Positions 1-4,933 are shown, counted from the stretch's first letter. The stretch: 5,690 bases of DNA from G963674505 sp964575975 (GCA_964575975.1 CAZNTU010000315.1:1-5690); one strand, 5' to 3'. Numbers and translations: made by a program. The notes: generated by a model from the sequence alone, not told the origin.

Positions 1-152
1 TAGGCGGGCGTTGCGAGATCGATAGCGCTTCCGGGAAGGGATGCAGCGTAACCCTGGAGGTACCGAAAGACGTAACGAAAAAGCCGACAAAAAGGTCGGA
101 TTATTTACGAGGCTCCACGGAAACAGTCTCGGCGATTTTTTCGAGCGAATAG
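1..152 (+). CDS. Sensor histidine kinase, C-terminal fragment (5' end outside window)
   Basis: The third + frame, with codons starting at base 3, is open from the left edge to a TAG at 150-152. Its first residues read GGRCEIDSASGKGCSVTLEVP. This matches the closing part of a HATPase_c domain: a GG-R-x-E-I-x-S turn, the small glycine motif G-K-G, then the last beta strand ending in V-P. The pattern is especially like NarL-partner (HisKA_3) kinases. About 28 polar residues follow, with no further domain. Such kinases autophosphorylate a histidine and pass the phosphate to a response regulator. The sensor and dimerisation parts lie to the left of the window, so the signal cannot be stated. The gene converges on the minus-strand epimerase unit, and that unit's terminator hairpin lies inside its last codons. 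Family assignment is good and subfamily is inference. Confidence 0.75.
   Translation, partial: GGRCEIDSASGKGCSVTLEVPKDVTKKPTKRSDYLRGSTETVSAIFSSE
78..99 (-). terminator. Intrinsic terminator of the minus-strand epimerase unit
   Basis: Read on the minus strand, CCGAC (95-99) and GTCGG (84-88) form a 5-bp GC-rich stem around a CTTTTT loop. After one C, a run of five T follows (78-82). The stem is short but has the right shape. It lies inside the last codons of the convergent + strand kinase gene. On the + strand the hairpin is followed by ATTATTT, so weak bidirectional action is possible. Confidence 0.55.
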
Positions 153-331
153 AGGGCCTTGGATATCCTCCGGGAGTCTGTCCGGAGGCAGTTTTTCTTC
201 GAAGAACCGTTCTTTCCAAGAAATCGGGGCAAATCGTCCACGAAGCACGGAAGAGCAGCCCGTTTTCTTGCAGGCGTTTTGCGTTGCGGGAGCCTCGGAA
301 TATTCGGGGTTTGCGGCAGGCGATCCATCAA
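101..331 (-). CDS. Doubtful small ORF between the epimerase and its terminator
   Basis: This is an open frame of 75-76 codons, starting at TTG 329-331 or the adjacent ATG 326-328. A GAGG lies 7 or 10 bases upstream of these two starts, and the TAA stop is immediately before the terminator hairpin. The protein is basic and Pro/Arg/Ser-rich in its first half. Its last 25 residues could form an amphipathic helix (SRRISKALYSLEKIAETVSV). I recognise no family. Against it: it overlaps the end of the convergent kinase frame by about 50 bases, and all three minus-strand frames here stay open for long stretches, so chance openness is likely. In its favour are only position and the ribosome-binding-like GAGG. 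It may equally be an untranslated 3' region. Confidence 0.22.
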   Translation of the reverse strand: MMDRLPQTPNIPRLPQRKTPARKRAALPCFVDDLPRFLGKNGSSKKNCLRTDSRRISKALYSLEKIAETVSVEPRK

Positions 332-397
332 TTTTTCGCCTCGGCGGCAGGTCGCCCGCCGCAGATCCTATTCGGAAAATCTTTACGACGCGTGGCG

Positions 398-425
398 GCC
401 GGAATCGGGACTGTCCCCTTGCGGC
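398..425. repeat. REP-like hairpin just after the epimerase stop codon
   Basis: An 11-bp odd-centre palindrome, GGGACTGTCCC (407-417), is nested inside outer arms GCCG (398-401) and CGGC (422-425). Small unequal internal loops, GAATC and CTTG, separate the two levels. It begins two bases past the epimerase stop and has no T-run, so it is not an ordinary intrinsic terminator. From memory, GGGAC-x-GTCCC palindromes recur as REP-like elements in deltaproteobacterial genomes. Whether this one is repeated cannot be seen here. It could protect the 3' end of the mRNA. Confidence 0.35.
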
Positions 426-426
426 A

Positions 427-828
427 TTATCTTTGGCAAAGTTCGACCAGTACGCCGTTGGTGGATTTTGGATGCAGGAAGGCGATTTTAGCGCCGCCCG
501 CGCCGATTCGGGGTTTTTGATCGATGAGCTGCACACCCTTTGCTTTCAGTTCCTCCAGGGCCTCTTCGATGTTTTCGACCCGAAACGCCACGTGCTGGAT
601 TCCCTCGCCCTTTTTCTCCAGATACTTGGCGATGGGACCGTCGGGGGCCGTGGACTCCAAAAGCTCGACTTCGCTATCTCCGACCGGGAAGAAGGCTGTG
701 GTCACCTTCTGTTCCTGCACGGTTTCGGAACCCTCGAAAGGCAATCCCAGCGTTTCGGTCCAGAAGTTCTTCCCGTTCTCGATGCTCTTAACGGCGATTC
801 CAAGATGGTCGATCTTGAGAATTTTCAT
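427..828 (-). CDS. mce: Methylmalonyl-CoA epimerase
   Basis: This 133-residue protein of the vicinal oxygen chelate (glyoxalase/bleomycin-resistance) superfamily has the normal length for the family and two beta-alpha-beta-beta-beta modules (about residues 3-58 and 75-131). It would interconvert the S and R forms of methylmalonyl-CoA, linking propionyl-CoA carboxylation or decarboxylation to the B12-dependent mutase in the cytosol. Visible signatures are KIDHLGIAV with H8, an E-Q pair at 39-40 where the family has its catalytic glutamate, PVGDSEVELLES, GIQHVAF with H79, and LVEL with E129. H8, H79 and E129 fit three of the family's metal ligands, and a side chain from VELLE would be the fourth. 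AGGAG lies six bases before the ATG. The gene starts 25 bases after the aminotransferase stop, so the two are surely cotranscribed. No mutase or carboxylase gene is adjacent, so the assignment rests on sequence pattern alone. Confidence 0.9.
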   Translation of the reverse strand: MKILKIDHLGIAVKSIENGKNFWTETLGLPFEGSETVQEQKVTTAFFPVGDSEVELLESTAPDGPIAKYLEKKGEGIQHVAFRVENIEEALEELKAKGVQLIDQKPRIGAGGAKIAFLHPKSTNGVLVELCQR

Positions 829-853
829 GCGCTTCTCCTTTCATGCTTTGTTT

Positions 854-2035
854 TTATTTGAATTTATCCATGACTTTTTTGAAGCCGTGCAGGGCTCGCT
901 TGATGGTTTCGTTGTCGACGCAATAGGAAATGCGAAAATGTCCGGAGCCGCCGAACCCGCTTCCGGGAACGGTAAGGATTCGCTCCTCCTGGAGCGCCCG
1001 GACGAATTTCACGTCGTCCTGGATGGGCGTTTCGGGAAAAAGGTAGAATGCTCCGGGAGGCGTGATGAACTTGTAGCCGCAATCCCGGAGGCCGTCGCAA
1101 AGGATGTCGCGTTTGCGGGCGTATTCGGCGACATCCACGGACGCGCCTTGGAGTCTGGCCACCACTCGCTGCATCAGCGCGGGCGCATTGACGAACCCCA
1201 GGATGCGGTTGGCCATGGTCATGCCGGCGACAAGGTCGGCCTTGTATTTGGCTTCGGGAGATACCGCGATGAAACCAATTCGTTCTCCCGGAATGGAAAA
1301 TTCCTTGGAATAGGAAGTGGCCACGATGCTCTCCGAATAGGACGGGAAAATGCTCGGGACCGTTCGTCCGTCGTAGACGATTTTGCGGTATGGCTCGTCG
1401 GATAGGAGATAGACGATTTGTCCGAATTCGACGCTTTTTTTCGTTAATATCGCGCCAAGCTCGTCCAGGCTCTCTTTCGAGTAGATTTGCCCGGTGGGAT
1501 TGTTCGGGGAATTGATCAGGACGGCGCGGGTTTTTTCCGTTATGGCTTCGGACAGGGCTTCGAGATCCAGGGTAAAATCCGCGTTGGTGGGGACAGTCTT
1601 CAGGACGCCCCCGTGGTTGTCCGCGTAAAAGGCGTATTCCACGAAATACGGAGCGGGTACGACGACCTCCTCGCCCAGGTTCAGAATCGTCTTGAGAATC
1701 GCGTTCAATGCCCCGGCGGCCCCGCAGGTCATGATAACGTGGTCGGCCATAATCTCGACGCCCTGCTCCTTCGAAAGGTTCTCGGCTACGGACATCCTGA
1801 CGGGAGGATAGCCCGCGTTGGGCATGTAGCCGTGGTCGGAGGGGCGAAGAGACCCCACAGTCTCCTTCAAAACCTCTCCGAATTCCTTGGGCGGCGGAAC
1901 GTTGGGATTGCCCAAACTGAAATCGTAAACGTTTTCGGCGCCGTACTCCGCCTTCAACTTGGCCCCTTCTTCGAACATTTTCCGTATCCACGAAGATTTC
2001 TTCATGAAGCCGCCCATCTTGACCGCAACCGTCAT
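854..2035 (-). CDS. PLP-dependent aminotransferase, class I/II (aspartate aminotransferase fold)
   Basis: This is a full-length fold-type I aminotransferase of 393 residues that moves an amino group between an amino acid and a 2-oxo acid using pyridoxal phosphate in the cytosol. Landmarks in order: FSLGNPN (39-45, substrate-side loop); TCGAAGAL (103-110, phosphate-binding loop); the PY at 129-130 that stacks on the cofactor; INSPNNPTG (174-182, with the cofactor-contacting Asn); LSDEPY (211-216, with D213 pairing to the pyridine nitrogen); SYSKEFSIPGERIGF (241-255, with K244 as Schiff-base lysine and R252 for the phosphate); and FRISY (367-371, with R368 for the substrate carboxylate). All key residues are present. 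The ATG at 2035 follows GGGAGG by eight bases, and the first 20 residues align with my memory of deltaproteobacterial relatives, so I keep this start. It is cotranscribed with the epimerase. The amino-acid substrate cannot be read from sequence, and aspartate, alanine or aromatic specificity are all possible. Confidence 0.9.
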   Translation of the reverse strand: MTVAVKMGGFMKKSSWIRKMFEEGAKLKAEYGAENVYDFSLGNPNVPPPKEFGEVLKETVGSLRPSDHGYMPNAGYPPVRMSVAENLSKEQGVEIMADHVIMTCGAAGALNAILKTILNLGEEVVVPAPYFVEYAFYADNHGGVLKTVPTNADFTLDLEALSEAITEKTRAVLINSPNNPTGQIYSKESLDELGAILTKKSVEFGQIVYLLSDEPYRKIVYDGRTVPSIFPSYSESIVATSYSKEFSIPGERIGFIAVSPEAKYKADLVAGMTMANRILGFVNAPALMQRVVARLQGASVDVAEYARKRDILCDGLRDCGYKFITPPGAFYLFPETPIQDDVKFVRALQEERILTVPGSGFGGSGHFRISYCVDNETIKRALHGFKKVMDKFK

Positions 2036-2087
2036 TCTTCAGCCTCCCACGTAAATTGTCCGTCGCGCGGATTTGTTTTTCGAAATA

Positions 2088-2120
2088 CAAGAAACCGGGC
2101 GCTTGCGGGCGGCCCGGCTT
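2088..2120 (-). terminator. Hairpin, possible partial terminator, between the NifU-like and aminotransferase genes
   Basis: On the minus strand AAGCCGGGC (2112-2120) pairs with GCCCGGTTT (2092-2100), a nine-pair stem with one G-U, around an 11-base loop. The bases after it (CTTGTATTTCG) are only moderately T-rich. It lies in the 107-base spacer between the two genes. It may attenuate read-through or mark an mRNA processing point rather than end transcription fully. Confidence 0.4.
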
Positions 2121-2142
2121 CCTTGGATTCACGAGAAAGCGA

Positions 2143-2361
2143 TCAGGCCGACTCTACGGCCTTGACCTCCGGTATCTCCTTTTTCAGCAGCCTTTCGATG
2201 CCGTTTTTCAAAGTCATTTGAGACATGGGACAACCCTTGCAAGCTCCGGTCAGTTTAACCTTCACTATGCCGTTATCCACGTCTATAAGTTCGACATCGC
2301 CTCCGTCCGCCTGCAGCATCGGTCGAATTTTATTCATAACCGCCTGTACTTTCTCTTTCAT
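2143..2361 (-). CDS. NifU C-terminal domain protein (Fe-S cluster scaffold/carrier)
   Basis: This stand-alone NifU C-terminal (Nfu-type) domain has 72 residues, close to the usual length for single-domain members. It carries a helical start with KIRPMLQADGGDVEL (11-25), a beta strand KVKLTGA, and the cluster-binding motif CKGCPMS with C41 and C44, then a final helix and IPEVKAVE. A pair of such domains holds a [4Fe-4S] cluster through the CxxC cysteines and delivers it to apoproteins in the cytosol. Two ATGs are possible, at 2361 and 2367. AAGGGG stands seven bases before the 2361 ATG but only one or two before the 2367 ATG, and the family typically starts MKEK, so I choose 2361. The gene heads the minus-strand unit leading to the aminotransferase and has its own promoter. 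Whether it serves a particular enzyme or general Fe-S repair is not visible. Confidence 0.9.
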   Translation of the reverse strand: MKEKVQAVMNKIRPMLQADGGDVELIDVDNGIVKVKLTGACKGCPMSQMTLKNGIERLLKKEIPEVKAVESA

Positions 2362-2386
2362 AATCATACCCCTTTTCTTTGGAATT

Positions 2387-2402
2387 GGGTTTTTGCAAAC
2401 CC
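2387..2402. other. Small hairpin in the leader of the NifU-like gene
   Basis: GGGTTT (2387-2392) and AAACCC (2397-2402) form a perfect 6-bp stem with a four-base loop, about 25 bases before the chosen ATG. No T-run follows on either strand, so it is not a terminator. It may affect mRNA stability or have no role. Confidence 0.3.
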
Positions 2403-2421
2403 GTAATGTGGCGTTTTCAAC

Positions 2422-2449
2422 ATTCTAGGATTAAGTTTCCAAGTTTCAA
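2422..2449 (-). promoter_or_regulatory. Sigma70-type promoter for the NifU-like gene
   Basis: On the minus strand TTGAAA (2444-2449) is followed after 16 bases by TAGAAT (2422-2427), five of six matches to consensus at both boxes. A start near 2415 would give a leader of roughly 55 bases. The spacer contains the near-repeat GAAACTTGGAAACTT. It is the best promoter candidate for the whole NifU-like, aminotransferase and epimerase unit. Confidence 0.55.
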
Positions 2450-2479
2450 GCCGGAACCTTGCGCATTTCGCCGTATTTG

Positions 2480-2665
2480 TCATCTCCTGCCGAAATAAAC
2501 CAAAAGCAGACCAAAACCCATCAAAAACAGCCCGAAACGTCTTAAGGCGCCGTCCTCCATTTCCAGAAGCTTTCGAACCATAATCTTCATCTTTTCCGGA
2601 AACGCGAAGTACGGAAGTCCTTCGACGATCATCACCATTCCGATTACGCATAAAAAATAATCCAT
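2480..2665 (-). CDS. DUF2065 / YjeT-like small inner-membrane protein
   Basis: This 61-residue protein has two hydrophobic helices, about residues 3-22 (DYFLCVIGMVMIVEGLPYF) and 43-59 (RFGLFLMGFGLLLVYF). They are joined by a charged stretch with PEKMK and RKLLEMED, then RR before the second helix. Length, the EGLPYF-x-x-P signature in the first helix, and the short GRR tail all match the DUF2065 family, whose biochemical function is unknown. In other proteobacteria a member often lies near hflC; here that neighbour is absent. The frame is open nine codons further upstream, but the ATG at 2665 has GAGG six bases before it and gives the family's normal N-terminus, so I start there. It has its own strong promoter just upstream. 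Confidence 0.85.
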   Translation of the reverse strand: MDYFLCVIGMVMIVEGLPYFAFPEKMKIMVRKLLEMEDGALRRFGLFLMGFGLLLVYFGRR

Positions 2666-2694
2666 TCCAATCCTCTTGTATTTCTTCAACAATT

Positions 2695-2724
2695 CTTATA
2701 AGGGCGAAGTCGATGCTTTGTCAA
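2695..2724 (-). promoter_or_regulatory. Strong sigma70-type promoter for the DUF2065 gene
   Basis: On the minus strand a perfect TTGACA (2719-2724) is followed after 18 bases by TATAAG (2695-2700, five of six). Transcription would start near 2688 and give a leader of about 23 bases to the ATG at 2665. The -35 box overlaps the TGA stop of the upstream zinc-protein gene, so the two genes need not be transcribed together. Confidence 0.6.
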
Positions 2725-2936
2725 AACAAAATCGGCGGCGGAGAGTCGGGGGTTTCTTCTCGATCCGTTTCATTCCTTGAACTTTTTTTGGTCAAAAACC
2801 AAATGGCGCACGACTGGCGGTGTTTGCAATACAGTTCGGGGTCTTTGCATTTCAGGCACTGTTCGCACATGGCCGTTTCGTATTTCATGCAAATGTAATC
2901 GGCGCGCCTGTCCGAATGCTTTTCGCAAGTTTTCAT
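2721..2936 (-). CDS. Small B-box-like zinc-binding protein
   Basis: This 71-residue protein has closely spaced metal ligands in its first 43 residues: C4-x2-H7, C16, C24-x2-C27-x2-C30, C37-x-H39 and C43. The C-x2-H, x8, C, x7, C-x2-C run followed by a C/H pair follows the B-box zinc-finger pattern, where two zinc ions are held in cross-brace fashion. Bacterial single B-box proteins are known by domain only. They are thought to mediate protein contacts, and I infer no specific partner. The tail (50-71) is polar, acidic and proline-rich, likely disordered, with no signal peptide or membrane helix. AGGA stands nine bases before the ATG. It lies upstream of and on the same strand as the DUF2065 gene. 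Confidence 0.75.
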   Translation of the reverse strand: MKTCEKHSDRRADYICMKYETAMCEQCLKCKDPELYCKHRQSCAIWFLTKKSSRNETDREETPDSPPPILF

Positions 2937-3053
2937 TTTCCAAGGTCCTGTTGTATGCGGTTATGGAGTGTCCACCCATGCTCATGAAAAGAGACAATTT
3001 AATCCTTTTTTCGCGGAATCCAAATCGGCGAGTCGTCTCCCGGCAGACACATC

Positions 3054-3082
3054 TTGTTACGTTCGCTTTCCCTTCTTATGTT
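3054..3082 (+). promoter_or_regulatory. Promoter candidate for the 357-residue conserved gene
   Basis: TTGTTA (3054-3059) and TATGTT (3077-3082) are separated by exactly 17 bases, each matching consensus at four of six positions. The expected start point near 3089 leaves a leader of about 48 bases before the ATG at 3137. The -10 box lies within a perfect palindrome, which suggests repressor control. Confidence 0.4.
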
Positions 3083-3091
3083 GAAACATAA
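3076..3091. promoter_or_regulatory. Operator-like palindrome over the -10 region
   Basis: TTATGTTGAAACATAA is a perfect 7-base inverted repeat with a two-base centre. It covers the -10 box and the expected start point of the + strand promoter. Size and placement fit a dimeric repressor site. No regulator gene is adjacent, so the binding protein is unknown. Confidence 0.4.
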
Positions 3092-3136
3092 CGACGAGAC
3101 ACGGGCTGCATCAAACCGAAACGAACAAGGGATATA

Positions 3137-4210
3137 ATGGAAAACCAGGAACAAATCGTCAGGCGTGTATTGGAGAATTGCGACATTTCCGACGCGGGGC
3201 ATGCCGGCCTTTATTCCATTTGCGGTCTGGCTCTTCGGCTTAGAGACCTGTACAAATGGGAAAACAGGCTCGACCCTTGGGTGGAGAAAAGCTCCGAGGA
3301 GATTCTGGGATGGATCGGCCGAAAAGAGGAACTCTGGGAAAAGCTCGCCGGGCGAAAGTACGTTCCGTTGCCGGTCAACGGCAAGGAGATCGATCCGTTC
3401 GAAACAGAGACCATCAACGAAATCTTGGCCCCGTCGGGACTCATGTACGGTGCCGGATACGCGCGGGGACTGAAACCGACATTTTTTCTGGCCGTGGTCA
3501 AGGAAAAAAAAAGAATCGGGCGACTCGAAGCGGTCGTCTTGGGCGAGGAGCTTGCCAGGGACATGCTGACTCTTCCGGCGCTCAGTCAGGGCGACCGGGT
3601 GGTTTTCAGGAAGGAATCCGCAAGGATGTATCTCTGGGACCAGCTGTTTTACATGAAAAAGTCCGGCCGCCCTTATTTGAGATTCGCATTGAAACGTTGC
3701 GGAATCGAAGAATCGGACTCCGAAACGCTTCGGCAAAATCTTGATCGATTGCTGGACCGTTTTCAGGACGCGTATATTTACCACGAAGTCGGAGAAATCA
3801 CGGACACGGATTTCGAGCGGGAAATCTGGCGCGAAATTGTCGGGGCCTATCCCCAAAGCGTCGTCGAATATTTCGCAAGGACCGTGAAGGACCTTTTGGC
3901 CGACTTGAACGGCAAAGGTACTCTGCGGCGAATCATCGACAAGCGTGACGATGCGTCGTTGGGTCTTTACGCGGCTTTCTTCGACGGCCTTGCCCGGCTC
4001 CTGTTTCCCGAGCTTAGAATCTCGGTGGATAAATTCTCGAAAGGGGGCGACTGGGATGAAATCGAAGAGGCGGTCGAATCCGGCCGGGAAACGGCGGTAC
4101 GCGCCAAAGACACGCTGGTCGATCTGTATCGGGAAGGCCAAAAACGCAACGACCGAAATTGGGTCCAAAAAAGGATCGAAGATTACGTCGATACAATGGG
4201 AGACCAGTAA
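3137..4210 (+). CDS. Conserved deltaproteobacterial protein of unknown function (Sfum_1244-like)
   Basis: This 357-residue soluble protein has no signal peptide or membrane helix. From memory it resembles the family named after Syntrophobacter Sfum_1244, sharing segments such as AGLYSICGLALRLRDLYKWE (23-42), YGAGYARGLKPTFFLA (104-119), LPALSQGD (146-153), LWDQLFYMKKSGR (166-178), IYHEVGEI (214-221), IWREIVG (230-236), FARTVKDLLADLN (246-258) and FPELR (290-294). That likeness cannot be checked here. Predicted character is mostly alpha-helical with an amphipathic, charged C-terminus. I see no nucleotide-binding loop, catalytic triad or DNA-binding motif. H216/E217/E220 are possible metal ligands, but this is guesswork. 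AAGGG lies five bases before the ATG. Its TAA overlaps the ATG of the next small gene (TAATG), so the pair is translationally coupled. No function should be assigned. Confidence 0.85.
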   Translation: MENQEQIVRRVLENCDISDAGHAGLYSICGLALRLRDLYKWENRLDPWVEKSSEEILGWIGRKEELWEKLAGRKYVPLPVNGKEIDPFETETINEILAPSGLMYGAGYARGLKPTFFLAVVKEKKRIGRLEAVVLGEELARDMLTLPALSQGDRVVFRKESARMYLWDQLFYMKKSGRPYLRFALKRCGIEESDSETLRQNLDRLLDRFQDAYIYHEVGEITDTDFEREIWREIVGAYPQSVVEYFARTVKDLLADLNGKGTLRRIIDKRDDASLGLYAAFFDGLARLLFPELRISVDKFSKGGDWDEIEEAVESGRETAVRAKDTLVDLYREGQKRNDRNWVQKRIEDYVDTMGDQ

Positions 4211-4353
4211 TGGGAGGAAGGTTCGGGAAATACGGGGATTTGAAAAGGAAAGAAAAATTGCGCGGCGTCCGGGGCAAGAATCCATCGGAAAAAATCCAAA
4301 AGCCGCGAATTCGGGACAGACGAAAGGGTCCTAAAGACAAGCGTGGTCGATGA
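4210..4353 (+). CDS. Highly basic microprotein, translationally coupled to the conserved gene upstream
   Basis: This 47-residue ORF begins MGGRFGKYGDLKRKEKLRG and ends in KGPKDKRGR. Twenty of the 47 residues are Lys or Arg, with almost no hydrophobic core, so it is probably unfolded alone and likely to bind nucleic acid, ribosome or an acidic partner. Support for it being real: its ATG overlaps the preceding TAA as TAATG, GGGAG lies seven bases before that ATG inside the upstream gene's end, and the frame closes with TGA before the inverted-repeat element. The same frame is open upstream to a TTG at 4159, but that start has no comparable support. I do not recognise a family. Function is unknown, and coupling suggests it works with, or in fixed ratio to, the 357-residue protein. 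Confidence 0.65.
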   Translation: MGGRFGKYGDLKRKEKLRGVRGKNPSEKIQKPRIRDRRKGPKDKRGR

Positions 4354-4364
4354 GCAAGACGGGC

Positions 4365-4437
4365 TCGTTTGCAGTAGCGTCTTCAGCAGTTAAGCCGCAA
4401 AGCGGCTAAGGCCGCCTAAAGCCGCCACTGCAAACGA
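4365..4437. repeat. 73-bp inverted-repeat element with internal hairpin and tandem repeats
   Basis: Perfect 11-bp outer arms TCGTTTGCAGT (4365-4375) and ACTGCAAACGA (4427-4437) enclose a 6-bp-stem hairpin AGCCGC-AAA-GCGGCT (4393-4407) and short near-repeats of TAA(A/G)GCCGCC (4408-4426). No T-run follows on either strand, so it is not a standard terminator. It lies between two convergent genes. The architecture fits a REP/BIME-like or small MITE-like element, or a folded 3' RNA end. No clear target-site duplication flanks it. Confidence 0.6.
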
Positions 4438-4495
4438 AGGGAAAAGATGTTGTCATAGTCCGCAAGTTTTTTTCCCGCCCTGCGATTGGAGCCGT

Positions 4496-4840
4496 TCAAG
4501 AGGGCGAAACGACATCCTCCACGACAAACGGCGTGCAACGCACGCCCACGGCTTGTTTCTTTATCCATATCCTTGCCATGTTCACCGTGTCGCCGTCGAT
4601 GGTAACGATGCTCGCAAGTTCCTCGATAAAGTCGATATCCCTGGTTTTGAAGTCGTAATAAAACGTGTTCGTGCTGAAGGGGTCCGCGACCAGCACGACC
4701 CTGTTCTTGTCGTAGGGGTGCTTTCTTGGAGATCCCGTGAAGGGGACGTGCGTTTTTGAAAGGCTCTTCCAGTCCTTCGGTTTCTTATAGGCCTCCACAT
4801 CCAGTTTTTGTCCCTTCTGCAAAAATATGGGCAACGTCAT
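4496..4840 (-). CDS. Conserved small cytosolic protein of unknown function
   Basis: This 114-residue protein has no signal peptide or membrane helix. Its most conserved-looking part is SKTHVPFTGSPRKHPYDKNR (28-47), then VVLVADPFSTNTFYYDFKTRDIDFIEE (48-74). After that come IVTIDGDTVNMARIWIKK (78-95) and VRCTPFVVED (100-109). The pattern suggests a small beta-rich fold. I have a weak memory of close relatives in sulfate reducers carrying the database name 'inorganic pyrophosphatase Ppa'. However, the family I pyrophosphatase signature (D-x-D-P-x-D) and the family II DHH motif are not visible, so I do not adopt that function. GAGGAG stands seven bases before the ATG. A TTGACA-containing promoter and a long palindrome lie upstream, indicating a separately controlled, possibly well-expressed gene. 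Confidence 0.8.
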   Translation of the reverse strand: MTLPIFLQKGQKLDVEAYKKPKDWKSLSKTHVPFTGSPRKHPYDKNRVVLVADPFSTNTFYYDFKTRDIDFIEELASIVTIDGDTVNMARIWIKKQAVGVRCTPFVVEDVVSPS

Positions 4841-4895
4841 AAGCGGCTCCTCATGCCAATAAAAAATGCAATAAAAAAATACGCGAAAAAGTTTT

Positions 4896-4932
4896 AAATT
4901 CGTAAATTGTTCCGAAGGAACAACACGAATTT
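4896..4932. promoter_or_regulatory. 37-bp near-palindrome at the start point of the 114-residue gene
   Basis: Arms AAATTCGT (4896-4903) and ACGAATTT (4925-4932), then TTGTTCC (4907-4913) and GGAACAA (4917-4923), give 15 base pairs interrupted only by an AAA/C internal loop around a GAA centre. It begins just after the -10 box of the minus-strand promoter. It could be a repressor operator, a 5' mRNA stem-loop that stabilises the transcript, or a bidirectional terminator, since both flanks are T-rich on their own strand. Confidence 0.6.
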
Positions 4933-4933
4933 T

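Noticed and set aside
41..520. A + strand 159-codon frame and two companions near the left edge
   Set aside because: It overlaps the kinase tail in another frame and the epimerase on the opposite strand; it has no ribosome-binding site or domain.
524..1405. Long + strand frame across the epimerase and aminotransferase genes
   Set aside because: It is antisense to two confidently identified genes and shows no family pattern.
864..2132. A 422-codon minus-strand frame overlapping the aminotransferase
   Set aside because: It is the +1 shadow of the aminotransferase gene, Arg/Gly/Pro-rich with no motif, while the aminotransferase frame has every catalytic residue.
2999..4285. A 428-codon open frame on the minus strand, antisense to the 357-residue gene
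   Set aside because: Its product is rich in Phe, Pro, Arg and Ser without any domain pattern. The + strand frame has a ribosome-binding site, promoter, coupled downstream gene and recognisable conserved segments.
4365..4437. Integron attC site or intrinsic terminator
   Set aside because: The characteristic attC core ends (RYYYAAC and GTTRRRY) are absent, and no T-run follows the stem on either strand.
4441..4495. T-run TTTTTTT near 4469 as a terminator
   Set aside because: No adjacent stem of useful length precedes it on the + strand, and on the minus strand it reads as an A-run.
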